The notes beneath the pieces were generated by a model. That model saw only the letters and a program-made list of their open reading frames with translations. It was not told where the DNA came from and did no database searches. A stretch of 11,598 bases of DNA, taken from Desulfobacteraceae bacterium. GTDB taxonomy: Bacteria; Desulfobacterota; Desulfobacteria; Desulfobacterales; DAOWNP01. The stretch is from the NCBI GenBank assembly GCA_030642545.1, contig DAOWNP010000040.1, positions 1 through 11,598 of the forward strand. The letters are read 5' to 3'. Within the stretch, counting starts at the first letter, position 1, and each line of letters starts with the position of its first letter. The position numbers and the translations under genes were made by a program. Shown here piece by piece: positions 1 to 7,439 of the stretch.

Positions 1-178
1 ATAAACGACTCTTTTCTGGCGATTGATGACATAGAAGCAGGAATCGGCAATAAAATTCCATTATGGTTGTTTGGTTTTTTGTATTAGGCTCATCAAAAAA
101 CCATCATCAGACCCCAGAAGAATGGCTTGCCGATCCTGGAGAAATCAATCCCGTCAGCATGGTATACATTATAGACAG
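1..178 (+). pseudogene. Frame-broken remnant, weakly EutN/CcmL-like, cut by the window edge
   Basis: Reading frame 1 is open from the edge to a TAG at 85-87 and contains the peptide LAIDDIEAGIGNKI. Frame 3, open from 54 onward, continues with VLGSSKNHH and then NPVSMVYIIDS. In EutN/CcmL carboxysome or microcompartment vertex proteins the order is a D..GAG.G stretch, a GSSAR-like turn and a C-terminal PVDAAIVGI(V/I)D strand, so the two frames together look like one such protein with a one-base shift somewhere between 54 and 87. The match is imperfect: spacing between the first two motifs is too long, and frame 3 has no stop until 273-275, which would overlap the 3' end of aat by nearly 100 bases. 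A decayed gene is therefore more likely than an active one. G+C is visibly higher here (about half at 100-178) than in neighbouring genes. The family assignment is a weak inference; an unrelated origin is possible. Confidence 0.3.
72..103. repeat. 10-bp perfect inverted repeat downstream of aat
   Basis: TGGTTTTTTG at 72-81 is exactly complementary to CAAAAAACCA at 94-103, with a 12-base loop. It could form a hairpin downstream of aat on the minus strand, but the stem is mostly A:T and no T-run follows on either strand, so a classical intrinsic terminator is not supported. It overlaps the point where the left-edge reading frame breaks. Confidence 0.35.
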
Positions 179-853
179 TCACATAAATAATTCGGTTGGT
201 TTTTTTATGGATTTTTTTAAGATTTTCAAGAAGTTGTCCCGTTTTATTTCTCTTGCTCCTAAAAGCAGGAGATGATCTGATGTTACCTGACAGTCTATCA
301 TATCAAAAGAAAGTTTTGAGAGTATATTAGATAGATAAATAAGAGCAATTTTAGATGCATTGCTTTTTGTGGAAAACATGGATTCACCAAAAAAAGATTT
401 CCCTAATGCTATTCCGTATAGTCCTCCAACAAGTTCATTTTCATACCAGGCTTCAACGCTGTGAGCTATACCTTTATTGTGAAGTTTGCAGTAGGCATCT
501 ATCATTTGTTTGTTAAGCCATGTTCCAAGATTTTTATCTGTTCTTGTTTTTGAACATTTGGTTATCACCTGTTTAAATGCAGTATTAACTGTTATGTTAA
601 ACACTTGCTTTTTTAATATTTTTTTTGTGCTTTTTGAAATTTTAATCTCATTTGGGAATAAAACTAATCTTGGATCAGGAGACCACCACAGTATAGGGTC
701 ATTTAAGCTAAACCATGGGAATATCCCTGATTTGTATGCTGCAACCAATCGTTGTGTTGAAAGGTCACCTCCTATAGCAAGCAAACCATCTGGTTCTGCA
801 AGTTTTGGGTCGGGAAAAAGATTGTTTTCTTCAGATAAAATGTAAACCGGCAT
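179..853 (-). CDS. aat: Leucyl/phenylalanyl-tRNA--protein transferase
   Basis: This cytosolic enzyme transfers Leu or Phe from aminoacyl-tRNA to the N-terminus of proteins beginning with Lys or Arg, creating primary N-degrons for ClpS/ClpAP. The 224 residues span the family (E. coli Aat is 234). Visible family blocks are the N-terminal MPVYILSEENNLFPDP, GLLAIGGDL (23-31), FPWF (45-48), SPDPR (58-62), GTWLN (110-114), AHSVEAWYENELVGGLYGIA (130-149), FFGESMF (154-160), SNASK (164-168) and DCQ (187-189). E157 and Q189 match the catalytically important E156 and Q188 of the E. coli enzyme. The start fits the family N-terminus, but the upstream stretch is pyrimidine-rich and shows no Shine-Dalgarno sequence. 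The gene begins 38 bp after clpA and is probably the last cistron of a clpS-clpA-aat operon. Nothing needed for activity appears to be missing. Confidence 0.97.
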   Translation of the reverse strand: MPVYILSEENNLFPDPKLAEPDGLLAIGGDLSTQRLVAAYKSGIFPWFSLNDPILWWSPDPRLVLFPNEIKISKSTKKILKKQVFNITVNTAFKQVITKCSKTRTDKNLGTWLNKQMIDAYCKLHNKGIAHSVEAWYENELVGGLYGIALGKSFFGESMFSTKSNASKIALIYLSNILSKLSFDMIDCQVTSDHLLLLGAREIKRDNFLKILKKSIKKPTELFM

Positions 854-891
854 ATAAAATAGGAAAAAGGATTTTTTAAAAAAGATTATTA

Positions 892-3123
892 TTATGAGTA
901 TGAAAATGTAAGTTTCTTGTTTTTGATTCCTATCTTAACCTTGCCTCCATTTGCAAGTTTTCCAAAAAGAATTTCATCTGATAAAGAGTCTTTTATTTTA
1001 GTTTGTATTAATCGTTCTATAGGGCGTGCTCCATATATTGGGTCGTAACCTTCTTTTGCAAGAAAACTGACAGCTGAAGGTGTAGTTATAATGAACACCT
1101 TTTTTTCAAAAAGCTGCTGTTTTAGCTGATTTATAAACTTTTTTACAATTTTTCTTATAATAGTGTCAGGTAATGGGTTAAATGTTATTGTAGAGTCTAA
1201 GCGGTTTCTAAATTCAGGGCTAAAAAACTTTTCAATGGCTTTTTGGCCTTTATCTTGTGTATCTGTTTTATCTGATGAAAAACCAATTGTTTTAGTACTC
1301 ATTTCTCTTGTTCCGGCATTTGATGTCATAATAACAACTACATTTCTAAAATCTGCTTTTTTACCGTTATTATCTGTTAATGTAGCATGATCCATTATTT
1401 GCAGTAATATATTAAAAATATCAGGGTGTGCTTTTTCTATTTCATCTAAAAGAAGTATGCTGTATGGATGTTTACGTATTTTATCTGTTAACTGTCCTCC
1501 CTGATCATGACCTATATATCCTGGAGGAGCTCCAATTAAACGGGCAACTGCATGCTTTTCCATATATTCGCTCATGTCAAATCTAATAAATTCAATTCCG
1601 AGTATCAGAGCCAGTTGTTTTGAAATTTCAGTTTTACCAACCCCGGTAGGTCCGGTAAATAAAAAGGAACCTATAGTGCTGTCAGTTTTACCAAGACCTG
1701 CACGGGAACGTTTAATTGAGGATACAAGTGCATCTATTGCGGTATCCTGACCAAATACAACTTCTTTTAATTTTTTTCCTAATGATGCAAGATTTATTTT
1801 ATCACTGGAAGATACACTATTAGATGGTATTCTCGCCATCTGGGCAACTATTGTTTCTATATCTGTAACATTAATAAATTTTCTATCAGCAGAATAGTTT
1901 AACCTGACATGTGCACCTGCTTCATCAATAACATCTATTGCCTTATCCGGCATGAATTTATCATTTATATGTTTTGCTGATAGTTCTGCTGCAGCTTTTA
2001 GAGCTTTGTCTGTATAAGTTATATTATGATGTTTTTCATAGTATACTTTTAATCCTTTTAGAATTTCATAAGTTTCTGTAATATCTGGTTCTAAAATTTC
2101 TATTTTTTCAAATCGTCTTGAAAAAGCTCGGTCTTTGTTAAAGTGATTATTATATTCTTCATAGGTTGTAGAGCCTATGCACTGGATCTGGTTATTTGCA
2201 AGAACAGGTTTTAATATGTTGGATGCATCCATGGTACCGCTGCTTGTAGCACCTGCACCTATAATTGTATGGATTTCATCAATGAACAGAATTGCCTTTT
2301 TTTTCTGTTTTAATGCAGTAATTATACTTTTTAAACGCTGTTCAAAGTCTCCCCGAAATTTAGTACCGGCAAGAAGAGCTCCTAAATCAAGAGAATAAAC
2401 ACTTGTATTTTTCAGGCGGTCAGGGGTTTTACCGAAGGCTATACTTTGTGCTAAACCTTCAGCCATAGCTGTTTTACCTACTCCAGGTTCTCCTACAAAA
2501 ATTGGATTGTTTTTTCTTCTTCTGCATAAAACCTGAAGAGTTCTGTTTATTTCAGTACTACGGCCGATTAAAGGATCCAAATTCCCTTTTTCTGCTTCTT
2601 TAACAAGGTTTGTTGCAAAAATGGCAAGAGGGCTTCTTTTTTTCTTTTTTTCTTGAGTCTCGTCTTTGTTTAAAGTCTTTTTGTTTGATGATTTTTTTGA
2701 AATACCATGAGAAATATAGTTTAATACATCAATTCTGCTTACACTTTCATTTATTAGAAAGTATGCTGCATGGGAATTGCTCTCCAGTAAAATTGAAGCG
2801 AGAATATCTCCAACTGCAACTTTTTGTTTTTCTGCTGATTTAACATGACTTACAGCTCTTTGTATTACTCTTTGAAAACCTATTGTCTGTTGAAGAGTAT
2901 ATCCTTCATCTTTACTAATAGATTCAATATGTTTTTTGAAATATCCAAGCAAAGCATCTCTTATTGTATCTATATTTCCTCCGCAGTGTTCAATTATCTC
3001 TTTTCCCAAATTGTCATGAAGGATAGCATATAAAACATGTTCTACACATACATATTCATGACGTCTTCGCTTTGCCTCTTTTACTGCAAAACCAAGTGTT
3101 TCACTGAGTTCTTTGCTTATCAT
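892..3123 (-). CDS. clpA: ATP-dependent Clp protease ATP-binding subunit ClpA
   Basis: ClpA is the hexameric AAA+ unfoldase that feeds substrates to ClpP; with ClpS it degrades N-degron proteins. At 743 residues it is close to E. coli ClpA (758). Domains in order: Clp N-domain, the ClpS docking site (about 1-140); a Lys-rich linker (about 143-163); D1 with Walker A GEPGVGKT (211-218), Walker B ILFIDE (278-283) and arginine residues R336/R337; D2 with Walker A GPTGVGKT (491-498), Walker B ILLLDE (556-561), Arg finger R641 and sensor-2 GAR (698-700). The IGF tripeptide at 613-615 is the ClpP-binding loop, which marks it as a protease partner and not a ClpB disaggregase; the long ClpB middle coiled coil is also absent. 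The start lies 6 bp after the clpS stop, with an AAAAGGAA ribosome site inside the clpS tail, so translation is probably coupled. No ClpP gene is in the window. Confidence 0.98.
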   Translation of the reverse strand: MISKELSETLGFAVKEAKRRRHEYVCVEHVLYAILHDNLGKEIIEHCGGNIDTIRDALLGYFKKHIESISKDEGYTLQQTIGFQRVIQRAVSHVKSAEKQKVAVGDILASILLESNSHAAYFLINESVSRIDVLNYISHGISKKSSNKKTLNKDETQEKKKKRSPLAIFATNLVKEAEKGNLDPLIGRSTEINRTLQVLCRRRKNNPIFVGEPGVGKTAMAEGLAQSIAFGKTPDRLKNTSVYSLDLGALLAGTKFRGDFEQRLKSIITALKQKKKAILFIDEIHTIIGAGATSSGTMDASNILKPVLANNQIQCIGSTTYEEYNNHFNKDRAFSRRFEKIEILEPDITETYEILKGLKVYYEKHHNITYTDKALKAAAELSAKHINDKFMPDKAIDVIDEAGAHVRLNYSADRKFINVTDIETIVAQMARIPSNSVSSSDKINLASLGKKLKEVVFGQDTAIDALVSSIKRSRAGLGKTDSTIGSFLFTGPTGVGKTEISKQLALILGIEFIRFDMSEYMEKHAVARLIGAPPGYIGHDQGGQLTDKIRKHPYSILLLDEIEKAHPDIFNILLQIMDHATLTDNNGKKADFRNVVVIMTSNAGTREMSTKTIGFSSDKTDTQDKGQKAIEKFFSPEFRNRLDSTITFNPLPDTIIRKIVKKFINQLKQQLFEKKVFIITTPSAVSFLAKEGYDPIYGARPIERLIQTKIKDSLSDEILFGKLANGGKVKIGIKNKKLTFSYS

Positions 3124-3129
3124 ATGCTT

Positions 3130-3444
3130 TTATTCCTTTTCTATAGTACATTTAAGAGGAAATTTTTTTTTTTTTGCTTGCTTGTGGACTATATCTACTT
3201 TTGTTTCAGCAACTTCAAAGCTGTAAATTCCGCAAACTCCGATTCCCGTGCGGTGAACATCAAACATTATTCTTATAGCTTCTATTTCAGATTTATGAAA
3301 AACAGATATAAGTATTTCAACAACAAAATCCATTGTTGTATAATCGTCATTGTTTAAAAAAACTTTATACATTGGTGGTTCTTCTGTCTTTTTTTTAGTT
3401 TCAGCAGAAGTTTCCTGTTTTGTGTATATATTAGATTTACTCAT
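3130..3444 (-). CDS. clpS: ATP-dependent Clp protease adaptor ClpS
   Basis: ClpS is a small cytosolic adaptor that binds N-terminal Leu, Phe, Tyr or Trp and delivers such proteins to the ClpA N-domain. The 104-residue length is typical. A flexible 24-residue N-terminal extension (needed for delivery in E. coli) precedes the core EPPMYKVFLNNDDYTTMDFV. The N-degron pocket residues are all visible: N32, D33, D34, T36, M38 (the gatekeeper, E. coli M40) and H64 (E. coli H66), followed by the GVCGIYSFEVAETKV block and the C-terminal CTIEKE. A run of four lysines (91-94) is encoded by 13 consecutive A bases on the coding strand, an obvious slippage-prone tract. No clear Shine-Dalgarno lies before the ATG, but a good promoter sits about 50 bp upstream. 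It is the first gene of the clpS-clpA-aat unit. Confidence 0.98.
   Translation of the reverse strand: MSKSNIYTKQETSAETKKKTEEPPMYKVFLNNDDYTTMDFVVEILISVFHKSEIEAIRIMFDVHRTGIGVCGIYSFEVAETKVDIVHKQAKKKKFPLKCTIEKE
3133..3140 (-). promoter_or_regulatory. clpA ribosome binding site inside the clpS 3' end
   Basis: On the minus strand AAAAGGAA overlaps the last codons and stop of clpS and lies 9 bases before the clpA ATG. A ribosome finishing clpS would cover it, which supports translational coupling of adaptor and unfoldase. Confidence 0.7.
3163..3175 (-). repeat. 13-bp homopolymer (A13 on coding strand) in clpS
   Basis: The plus strand carries 13 consecutive T, read as GCA followed by four AAA codons in clpS (Ala90, Lys91-94). 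Gain of one A gives KKKKISS then stop; loss of one A gives KKKNFLLNVL then stop. Either slip removes the conserved FPLKCTIEKE tail and ends translation before the clpA start. Confidence 0.9.
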
Positions 3445-3490
3445 GTGATTTAGTATAAGTTAGTTATTATTATAAAATATCTTTAATTGA

Positions 3491-3519
3491 ATTTTAATGA
3501 TTTTTTTACAAAATTTCAA
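3491..3519 (-). promoter_or_regulatory. Predicted sigma70-type promoter of clpS-clpA-aat
   Basis: On the minus strand, TTGAAA (-35, 3514-3519) is followed after exactly 17 bases by TAAAAT (-10, 3491-3496). Both hexamers match the consensus at five of six positions. Transcription would start near 3484, giving a leader of about 40 nt before the clpS ATG at 3444. The whole gap is A+T rich, which makes chance matches easier, but the optimal spacing and position are persuasive. Confidence 0.6.
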
Positions 3520-3564
3520 GTATCTTTAAAAAAATAAATCAATTGTGTCTATTTTTGTTACACA

Positions 3565-6093
3565 TTATTGACCACAACACTTTTTAAATTTTTTCCCGCT
3601 TCCGCACGGACAAGGTGTATTTCGTCCGATTTTACTGCCTTCTCTTTTAATGGGTTTTTTCTTTTGCTCTGATTCATTTCCGTGTGAGAAAACAAGCTGA
3701 TTACTTTTTTCCTGTTCTTTTCTTTCCATTTCCTCTGACTTTACAATGTTTATTCTAAAAAGAACATATAGTGTTTCCTCTTTAATTCTATTTATTAAAT
3801 CCTGAAACATTTCAAAGCCTTCTTTTTTATAGATCATAAGAGGGTTTTGTTGAGCATATCCGCGCAAACCGATTCCTTCTTTTAAATGGTCCATAGCAAA
3901 AAGATGGTCTTTCCACAGATTATCAACTTTTTGAAGCATTAAAAAAGAGATTATATTATTCAGATCCTTTTTCCCAACAAGAGATTCATTTGCCTGGTAT
4001 TTAACCATTATCAGGTCAAAAAAAAGTTTTTCCAGCTCCTGATTAGATGATTTATTTATAGTATCCTCATCAATATCATCAAAATAAAGGTTAAACTGGT
4101 TGAATATATTTTCTTTTAATCCATTTAAATTATAATGAGATTCATCTGTTTTAGGGTTTATGTTACTTTTTATTATATCAAATAGTTTTTCGTGCATCAT
4201 ATCAAATATTGCATGTTCTAAATTTTCACCGCTCAAAGCTTCTCTTCGTTGTCTGTAAATTATTTCTCTTTGCTGATTCATTACATCATCGTATTCAATA
4301 AGATGTTTTCTTATATCAAAATTATGTCCTTCAACTTTTTTTTGAGCGCCCTCTATTGCTCTGCTTATAAGATTGTGTTCTATAGGCTCACCCTCTTCCA
4401 TGCCAAGCTTATCCATGATTTTGGTAATTCGTTCTCCTCCGAATATACGCAAAAGATCATCTTCCAAAGACATATAAAAGCGGGATGACCCAGGGTCTCC
4501 TTGTCTGCCAGATCTTCCTCTTAATTGATTATCTATACGCCGGCTTTCATGTCTTGATGTACCTAAAATATGAAGACCTCCTTTTTCTTTAACTCCTTCA
4601 CCGAGAACAATATCAGTTCCACGTCCTGCCATATTGGTAGATATGGTAACAGCCCCTGCTTGTCCGGCATTTGCAATAATCTGGGCTTCTTCTTTGTGTT
4701 TTTTAGCATTTAGAACCGAATGTTTTATCCCGCGTTTTTTAAGTTTGCTGCTTAAATCTTCAGATACATCAATAGAGATTGTTCCAACAAGTACAGGCTG
4801 CTGTTTTTTGTTTAACTCATAAATTTCATCTATTGCAGCATCGTATTTTTCTTTTACTGTTTTATAAATAGCATCAGGATAATCTTTTCGAACCATTGGT
4901 TTGTTTGTAGGGATTACAACAACATCTAAATCATAGATTTTTTGAAATTCAACAGCTTCAGTGTCTGCTGTTCCTGTCATACCTGACAGCTTATTATACA
5001 TCCTGAAATAATTTTGAAAGGTTACAGTTGCAAGTGTCTGGTTCTCATTTTCTATTTTTACATTTTCTTTGGCTTCAAGCGCCTGATGAAGCCCATCACT
5101 ATAACGTCTCCCCGGCATTAACCTTCCTGTAAATTCATCAACTATTACAACTTCATTTCCTTTAATTATATAGTCAATATCAAGCTTAAACAATGTGTGA
5201 GCCTTTAGTGCCTGATTTATGTGATGAAGATTCTCAATCTGTTTAGGATCGTACAGGTTGTCTACCTGAAGAAGATTTTCAACTTTCAGAACACCTTCTT
5301 CAGTTAAAACCGAGGTTTTAGCTTTTTCATCTATAGTAAAATCAATCTCTTTTTTTAATTTTGGGATTATATTATTTGCCACAGTATAAAGATTAGTTGA
5401 TTTTTCAGCAGGTCCTGAAATTATAAGAGGAGTTCTTGCTTCATCAATTAATATGCTGTCTACTTCATCAACAATAGCAAAATTGAGTTCTCTTTGAACA
5501 ATAGACTCTTTTGTGAATTTCATATTGTCTCTGAGGTAATCAAAGCCAAATTCATTATTTGTTCCATATATAATATCTGCACTATATGCTTCTTTTCTTT
5601 CAGCATCATCAAGTCCATGTGTAATTGTGCTGACAGTTAAACCCATAAAATTAAAAAGTTCGCTCATCCATTTTGAGTCTCTTTCTGCAAGATAATCATT
5701 TACAGTAATTATATGAACGGATTTACCTGAAAGAGCATTTAAATAAGCAGGCAGAGTCGCTGCAAGAGTTTTTCCCTCTCCTGTTTTCATTTCAGCAATT
5801 TTACCTTGATGAAGGATAATTCCGCCTATCATTTGAGCATCAAAATGGCGCATTTTTAGAGTTCTAACTGAAACTTCTCTAACAACAGCAAATGCAGCAG
5901 GCAGTATCTGATCAAGGCTTTTACCGTCAGCTATTTCTTGTTTGAATTTTGAGGTGTATTGAGAAAGTTCAATGTCTGGGAGTGCTTTAAATTTAGTTTC
6001 AAGTTCATTTATTTGCTCTAAAAAAGGTTGAAGCTTTTTAATAACCCGTTCGTTTTTACTTCCAAAAATTTTAGATAAAAAATCAAACAGCAT
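3565..6093 (-). CDS. secA: Preprotein translocase ATPase SecA
   Basis: SecA is the motor ATPase that pushes unfolded preproteins through SecYEG. The protein is 842 residues (E. coli 901). In order: N-terminal SecYEG/lipid-binding helix MLFDFLSKIFGSKNERVIKK; NBD1 with Walker A MKTGEGKT (102-109) and Walker B IVDEVDSILIDEAR (207-220); the preprotein cross-linking domain (about 225-370) entered after TPLIISGPAE; GMTGTA (371-376); NBD2 with TNMAGRGTDI (486-495) and the arginine-rich RGRSGRQGDPGSS (525-537); helical scaffold and wing domains; a charged linker (about 785-820); and a C-terminal SEC-C zinc site CPCGSGKKFKKCC, with ligands C828, C830, C839 and C840, which usually binds SecB or ribosomes. 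An excellent ribosome site fixes the start. No secM-like regulator gene is visible upstream, unlike in E. coli. Confidence 0.99.
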   Translation of the reverse strand: MLFDFLSKIFGSKNERVIKKLQPFLEQINELETKFKALPDIELSQYTSKFKQEIADGKSLDQILPAAFAVVREVSVRTLKMRHFDAQMIGGIILHQGKIAEMKTGEGKTLAATLPAYLNALSGKSVHIITVNDYLAERDSKWMSELFNFMGLTVSTITHGLDDAERKEAYSADIIYGTNNEFGFDYLRDNMKFTKESIVQRELNFAIVDEVDSILIDEARTPLIISGPAEKSTNLYTVANNIIPKLKKEIDFTIDEKAKTSVLTEEGVLKVENLLQVDNLYDPKQIENLHHINQALKAHTLFKLDIDYIIKGNEVVIVDEFTGRLMPGRRYSDGLHQALEAKENVKIENENQTLATVTFQNYFRMYNKLSGMTGTADTEAVEFQKIYDLDVVVIPTNKPMVRKDYPDAIYKTVKEKYDAAIDEIYELNKKQQPVLVGTISIDVSEDLSSKLKKRGIKHSVLNAKKHKEEAQIIANAGQAGAVTISTNMAGRGTDIVLGEGVKEKGGLHILGTSRHESRRIDNQLRGRSGRQGDPGSSRFYMSLEDDLLRIFGGERITKIMDKLGMEEGEPIEHNLISRAIEGAQKKVEGHNFDIRKHLIEYDDVMNQQREIIYRQRREALSGENLEHAIFDMMHEKLFDIIKSNINPKTDESHYNLNGLKENIFNQFNLYFDDIDEDTINKSSNQELEKLFFDLIMVKYQANESLVGKKDLNNIISFLMLQKVDNLWKDHLFAMDHLKEGIGLRGYAQQNPLMIYKKEGFEMFQDLINRIKEETLYVLFRINIVKSEEMERKEQEKSNQLVFSHGNESEQKKKPIKREGSKIGRNTPCPCGSGKKFKKCCGQ

Positions 6094-6102
6094 CTGTTAT
6101 TA

Positions 6103-6110
6103 TTTCCTCC
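6103..6110 (-). promoter_or_regulatory. Strong ribosome binding site of secA
   Basis: On the minus strand GGAGGAAA lies 9 bases before the secA ATG. It is the best Shine-Dalgarno sequence in the window and contrasts with the weak or absent sites before clpS, aat, the acetyltransferase and the PBP gene. Confidence 0.85.
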
Positions 6111-6292
6111 TGGTAAAATATCTATAAAAGCTGAACCATTTTAAATTTTGTTTATAGAATAATTTTATGAATAAAAATAAAATAATTCGGAATTGTTTAT
6201 TGTGAAGAGAATAAATTACTACAATATCTTTTATTTAAGGCTTAGCACCTAATAAATAAATATGCAACCGGTACATCTTCATTTATATCAAC

Positions 6293-6330
6293 ATTTGATT
6301 ATATATTTTAAATTTAATATATAATCAAAT
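6293..6330. repeat. Perfect 15-bp AT inverted repeat
   Basis: ATTTGATTATATATT (6293-6307) is exactly complementary to AATATATAATCAAAT (6316-6330) around the 8-base loop TTAAATTT. On the plus strand the right arm is followed within four bases by a run of six T (6335-6340). This resembles a terminator in shape, but no transcript is obvious upstream on that strand. An operator for a dimeric regulator of the divergent genes or a cruciform-forming site are alternatives. Confidence 0.75.
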
Positions 6331-6369
6331 ACTCTTTTTTAAAATAAAAGTTTCTTGATTTTAGCTTAA

Positions 6370-6398
6370 TTTACTGGCATTTATAGATGATATTAAAT
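6370..6398 (+). promoter_or_regulatory. Possible promoter of kdsD-pfk
   Basis: TTTACT (6370-6375) and TTAAAT (6393-6398) are separated by 17 bases, each matching consensus at four of six positions, about 55 bases before the kdsD ATG. In such A+T-rich DNA this could be chance. Confidence 0.3.
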
Positions 6399-6452
6399 AA
6401 ATAATATTAATTTTTATTTTATAAACAACCCGCATAGTTTCAGGTATATTTA

Positions 6453-7421
6453 ATGATAATAAAACAGGCTCAGGAAGTGTTGAAAACAGAAGCAGACGGT
6501 ATTACCAACCTTATTAATAAAATAGATGAAAATTTCATACAAATGATTGAGCTTATATATCAATCAAAAGGACGTCTGATAATAAGCGGTATAGGTAAGT
6601 CAGGTCTTATATGTCAAAAAATAGTAGCAACTCTAAACAGTACAGGTACAAAATCATTGTTTCTTCATCCTGTAGAAGCAATGCATGGTGATCTTGGTAT
6701 GGTATGCCCTGAAGATATATTTCTTGCTGTTTCAAATAGCGGTGAAACAGATGAATTAAACATGCTGATTCCAAGTATAAAAAAAATTGGATGCGGAATA
6801 ATTTCATTTACAGGAAATATAAACTCCAGTCTTGCAAAACAAAGTGATATAACAATAGATGTTGGAGTAAAAAAAGAAGCATGCCCCTTAGGGCTTGCTC
6901 CAACAGCAAGCACTACAGCTGCTCTTGCAATGGGAGATGCATTGTCTGTTGTGCTTATTAATAAAAAACATTTCGGACCAAAAGATTTTAAAAGCTTTCA
7001 TCCGGGAGGAGCATTGGGGCAGCGCCTATCTCTTGCTGTCAGCAGTATAATGATTTCAAGGAATAATACACCTTTTGTTATTGAAAACACAAAAATGATA
7101 AATGCTGTAATAAAAATGGATGAATATAATCTGGGGTTTGTTCTAATCTTAAAAAAAAATACCGATATACTTTCAGGTATCATTACTGATGGTGATTTGA
7201 GAAGATTGATTTTAGATAAAAAGTCATTTACAAAATCTACAGTAAATCAGATAATGACAAAAAATCCACAAACAATATATAAATATACTCCTGTATCTGA
7301 TGCTTTAAACAAGATGGAAATTTTTCAGATTACTGTTTTACCTGTTGTTGATGAATCAGGAATGAATATAGGTGCGGTTCATATGCATGATATTTTTGGT
7401 AAGGGTACATTAAAATTTTAA
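6453..7421 (+). CDS. kdsD: D-arabinose-5-phosphate isomerase (KdsD/KpsF/GutQ family)
   Basis: The enzyme interconverts D-ribulose 5-phosphate and D-arabinose 5-phosphate, the first step towards Kdo for the lipopolysaccharide inner core or capsule. The 322 residues match the family (E. coli KdsD 328). An N-terminal SIS domain carries GIGKSG (46-51), STGT (63-66), HPVEAMHGDLGMV (72-84), SNSGE (94-98), KEACPLGLAPTASTTAALAM (141-160) and SFHPGGALGQ (181-190). Residues K49, E101, E142 and H183 correspond to the E. coli catalytic set K59, E111, E152 and H193. Two CBS repeats follow: one around 195-262 containing GIITDGDLRR, and one from about 264 onward ending GAVHMHDIFGKG. Only a weak AGG lies 8 bases before the ATG. 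It is followed 18 bp later by a phosphofructokinase gene, probably in one operon. The paralogues GutQ and KpsF cannot be excluded by sequence alone, but the full catalytic set supports isomerase activity. Confidence 0.95.
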   Translation: MIIKQAQEVLKTEADGITNLINKIDENFIQMIELIYQSKGRLIISGIGKSGLICQKIVATLNSTGTKSLFLHPVEAMHGDLGMVCPEDIFLAVSNSGETDELNMLIPSIKKIGCGIISFTGNINSSLAKQSDITIDVGVKKEACPLGLAPTASTTAALAMGDALSVVLINKKHFGPKDFKSFHPGGALGQRLSLAVSSIMISRNNTPFVIENTKMINAVIKMDEYNLGFVLILKKNTDILSGIITDGDLRRLILDKKSFTKSTVNQIMTKNPQTIYKYTPVSDALNKMEIFQITVLPVVDESGMNIGAVHMHDIFGKGTLKF

Positions 7422-7430
7422 TTTTCTTGT

Positions 7431-7434
7431 GAGG
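7431..7434 (+). promoter_or_regulatory. Ribosome binding site of the phosphofructokinase gene
   Basis: GAGG lies five bases before the ATG at 7440, in the 18-bp gap after kdsD. It supports this start and independent ribosome loading within a shared transcript. Confidence 0.6.
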
Positions 7435-7439
7435 ATAAC

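Larger units (their letters stand above)
6094..6452. other. Divergent intergenic region between secA and kdsD
   Basis: These 359 bases are extremely A+T rich and must hold the control signals of both flanking transcription units. Supported contents are the secA ribosome site, a perfect inverted repeat at 6293-6330 and a possible kdsD promoter at 6370-6398. I found no convincing -35/-10 pair for secA. No open frame here resembles a gene, and no tRNA or recognisable riboswitch was seen. Confidence 0.7.

Noticed and set aside
510..845. 111-codon open frame antisense to aat
   Set aside because: It lies wholly inside a clearly recognised gene, has no family-like motif and reads as the reverse complement of conserved Aat blocks.
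3037..3357. 106-codon plus-strand frame over the clpA/clpS junction
   Set aside because: The peptide is Phe/Tyr/Cys-rich low-complexity sequence produced by antisense of Lys/Glu-rich coding; ClpA and ClpS explain the DNA fully.
3526..3564. Candidate secA terminator: TGTGT/ACACA hairpin followed by a T-rich stretch on the minus strand
   Set aside because: The stem is only 5 bp with an 11-base loop, and the T-run begins about 10 bases after it. It is too weak to call.
6355..6387. TTGATT plus TATAGA as a kdsD promoter
   Set aside because: The spacing is 21 bases, well outside the workable range; an alternative 17-base pair at 6370-6398 was kept at low confidence.
6376..6391. TGGCA as half of a sigma54 promoter before kdsD
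   Set aside because: No GC element follows at the required distance, so the -12 half is missing.
6094..6452. tRNA, riboswitch or secM-like leader upstream of secA
   Set aside because: No cloverleaf-like paired arms, no GC-rich conserved core and no arrest-peptide-like frame could be seen.
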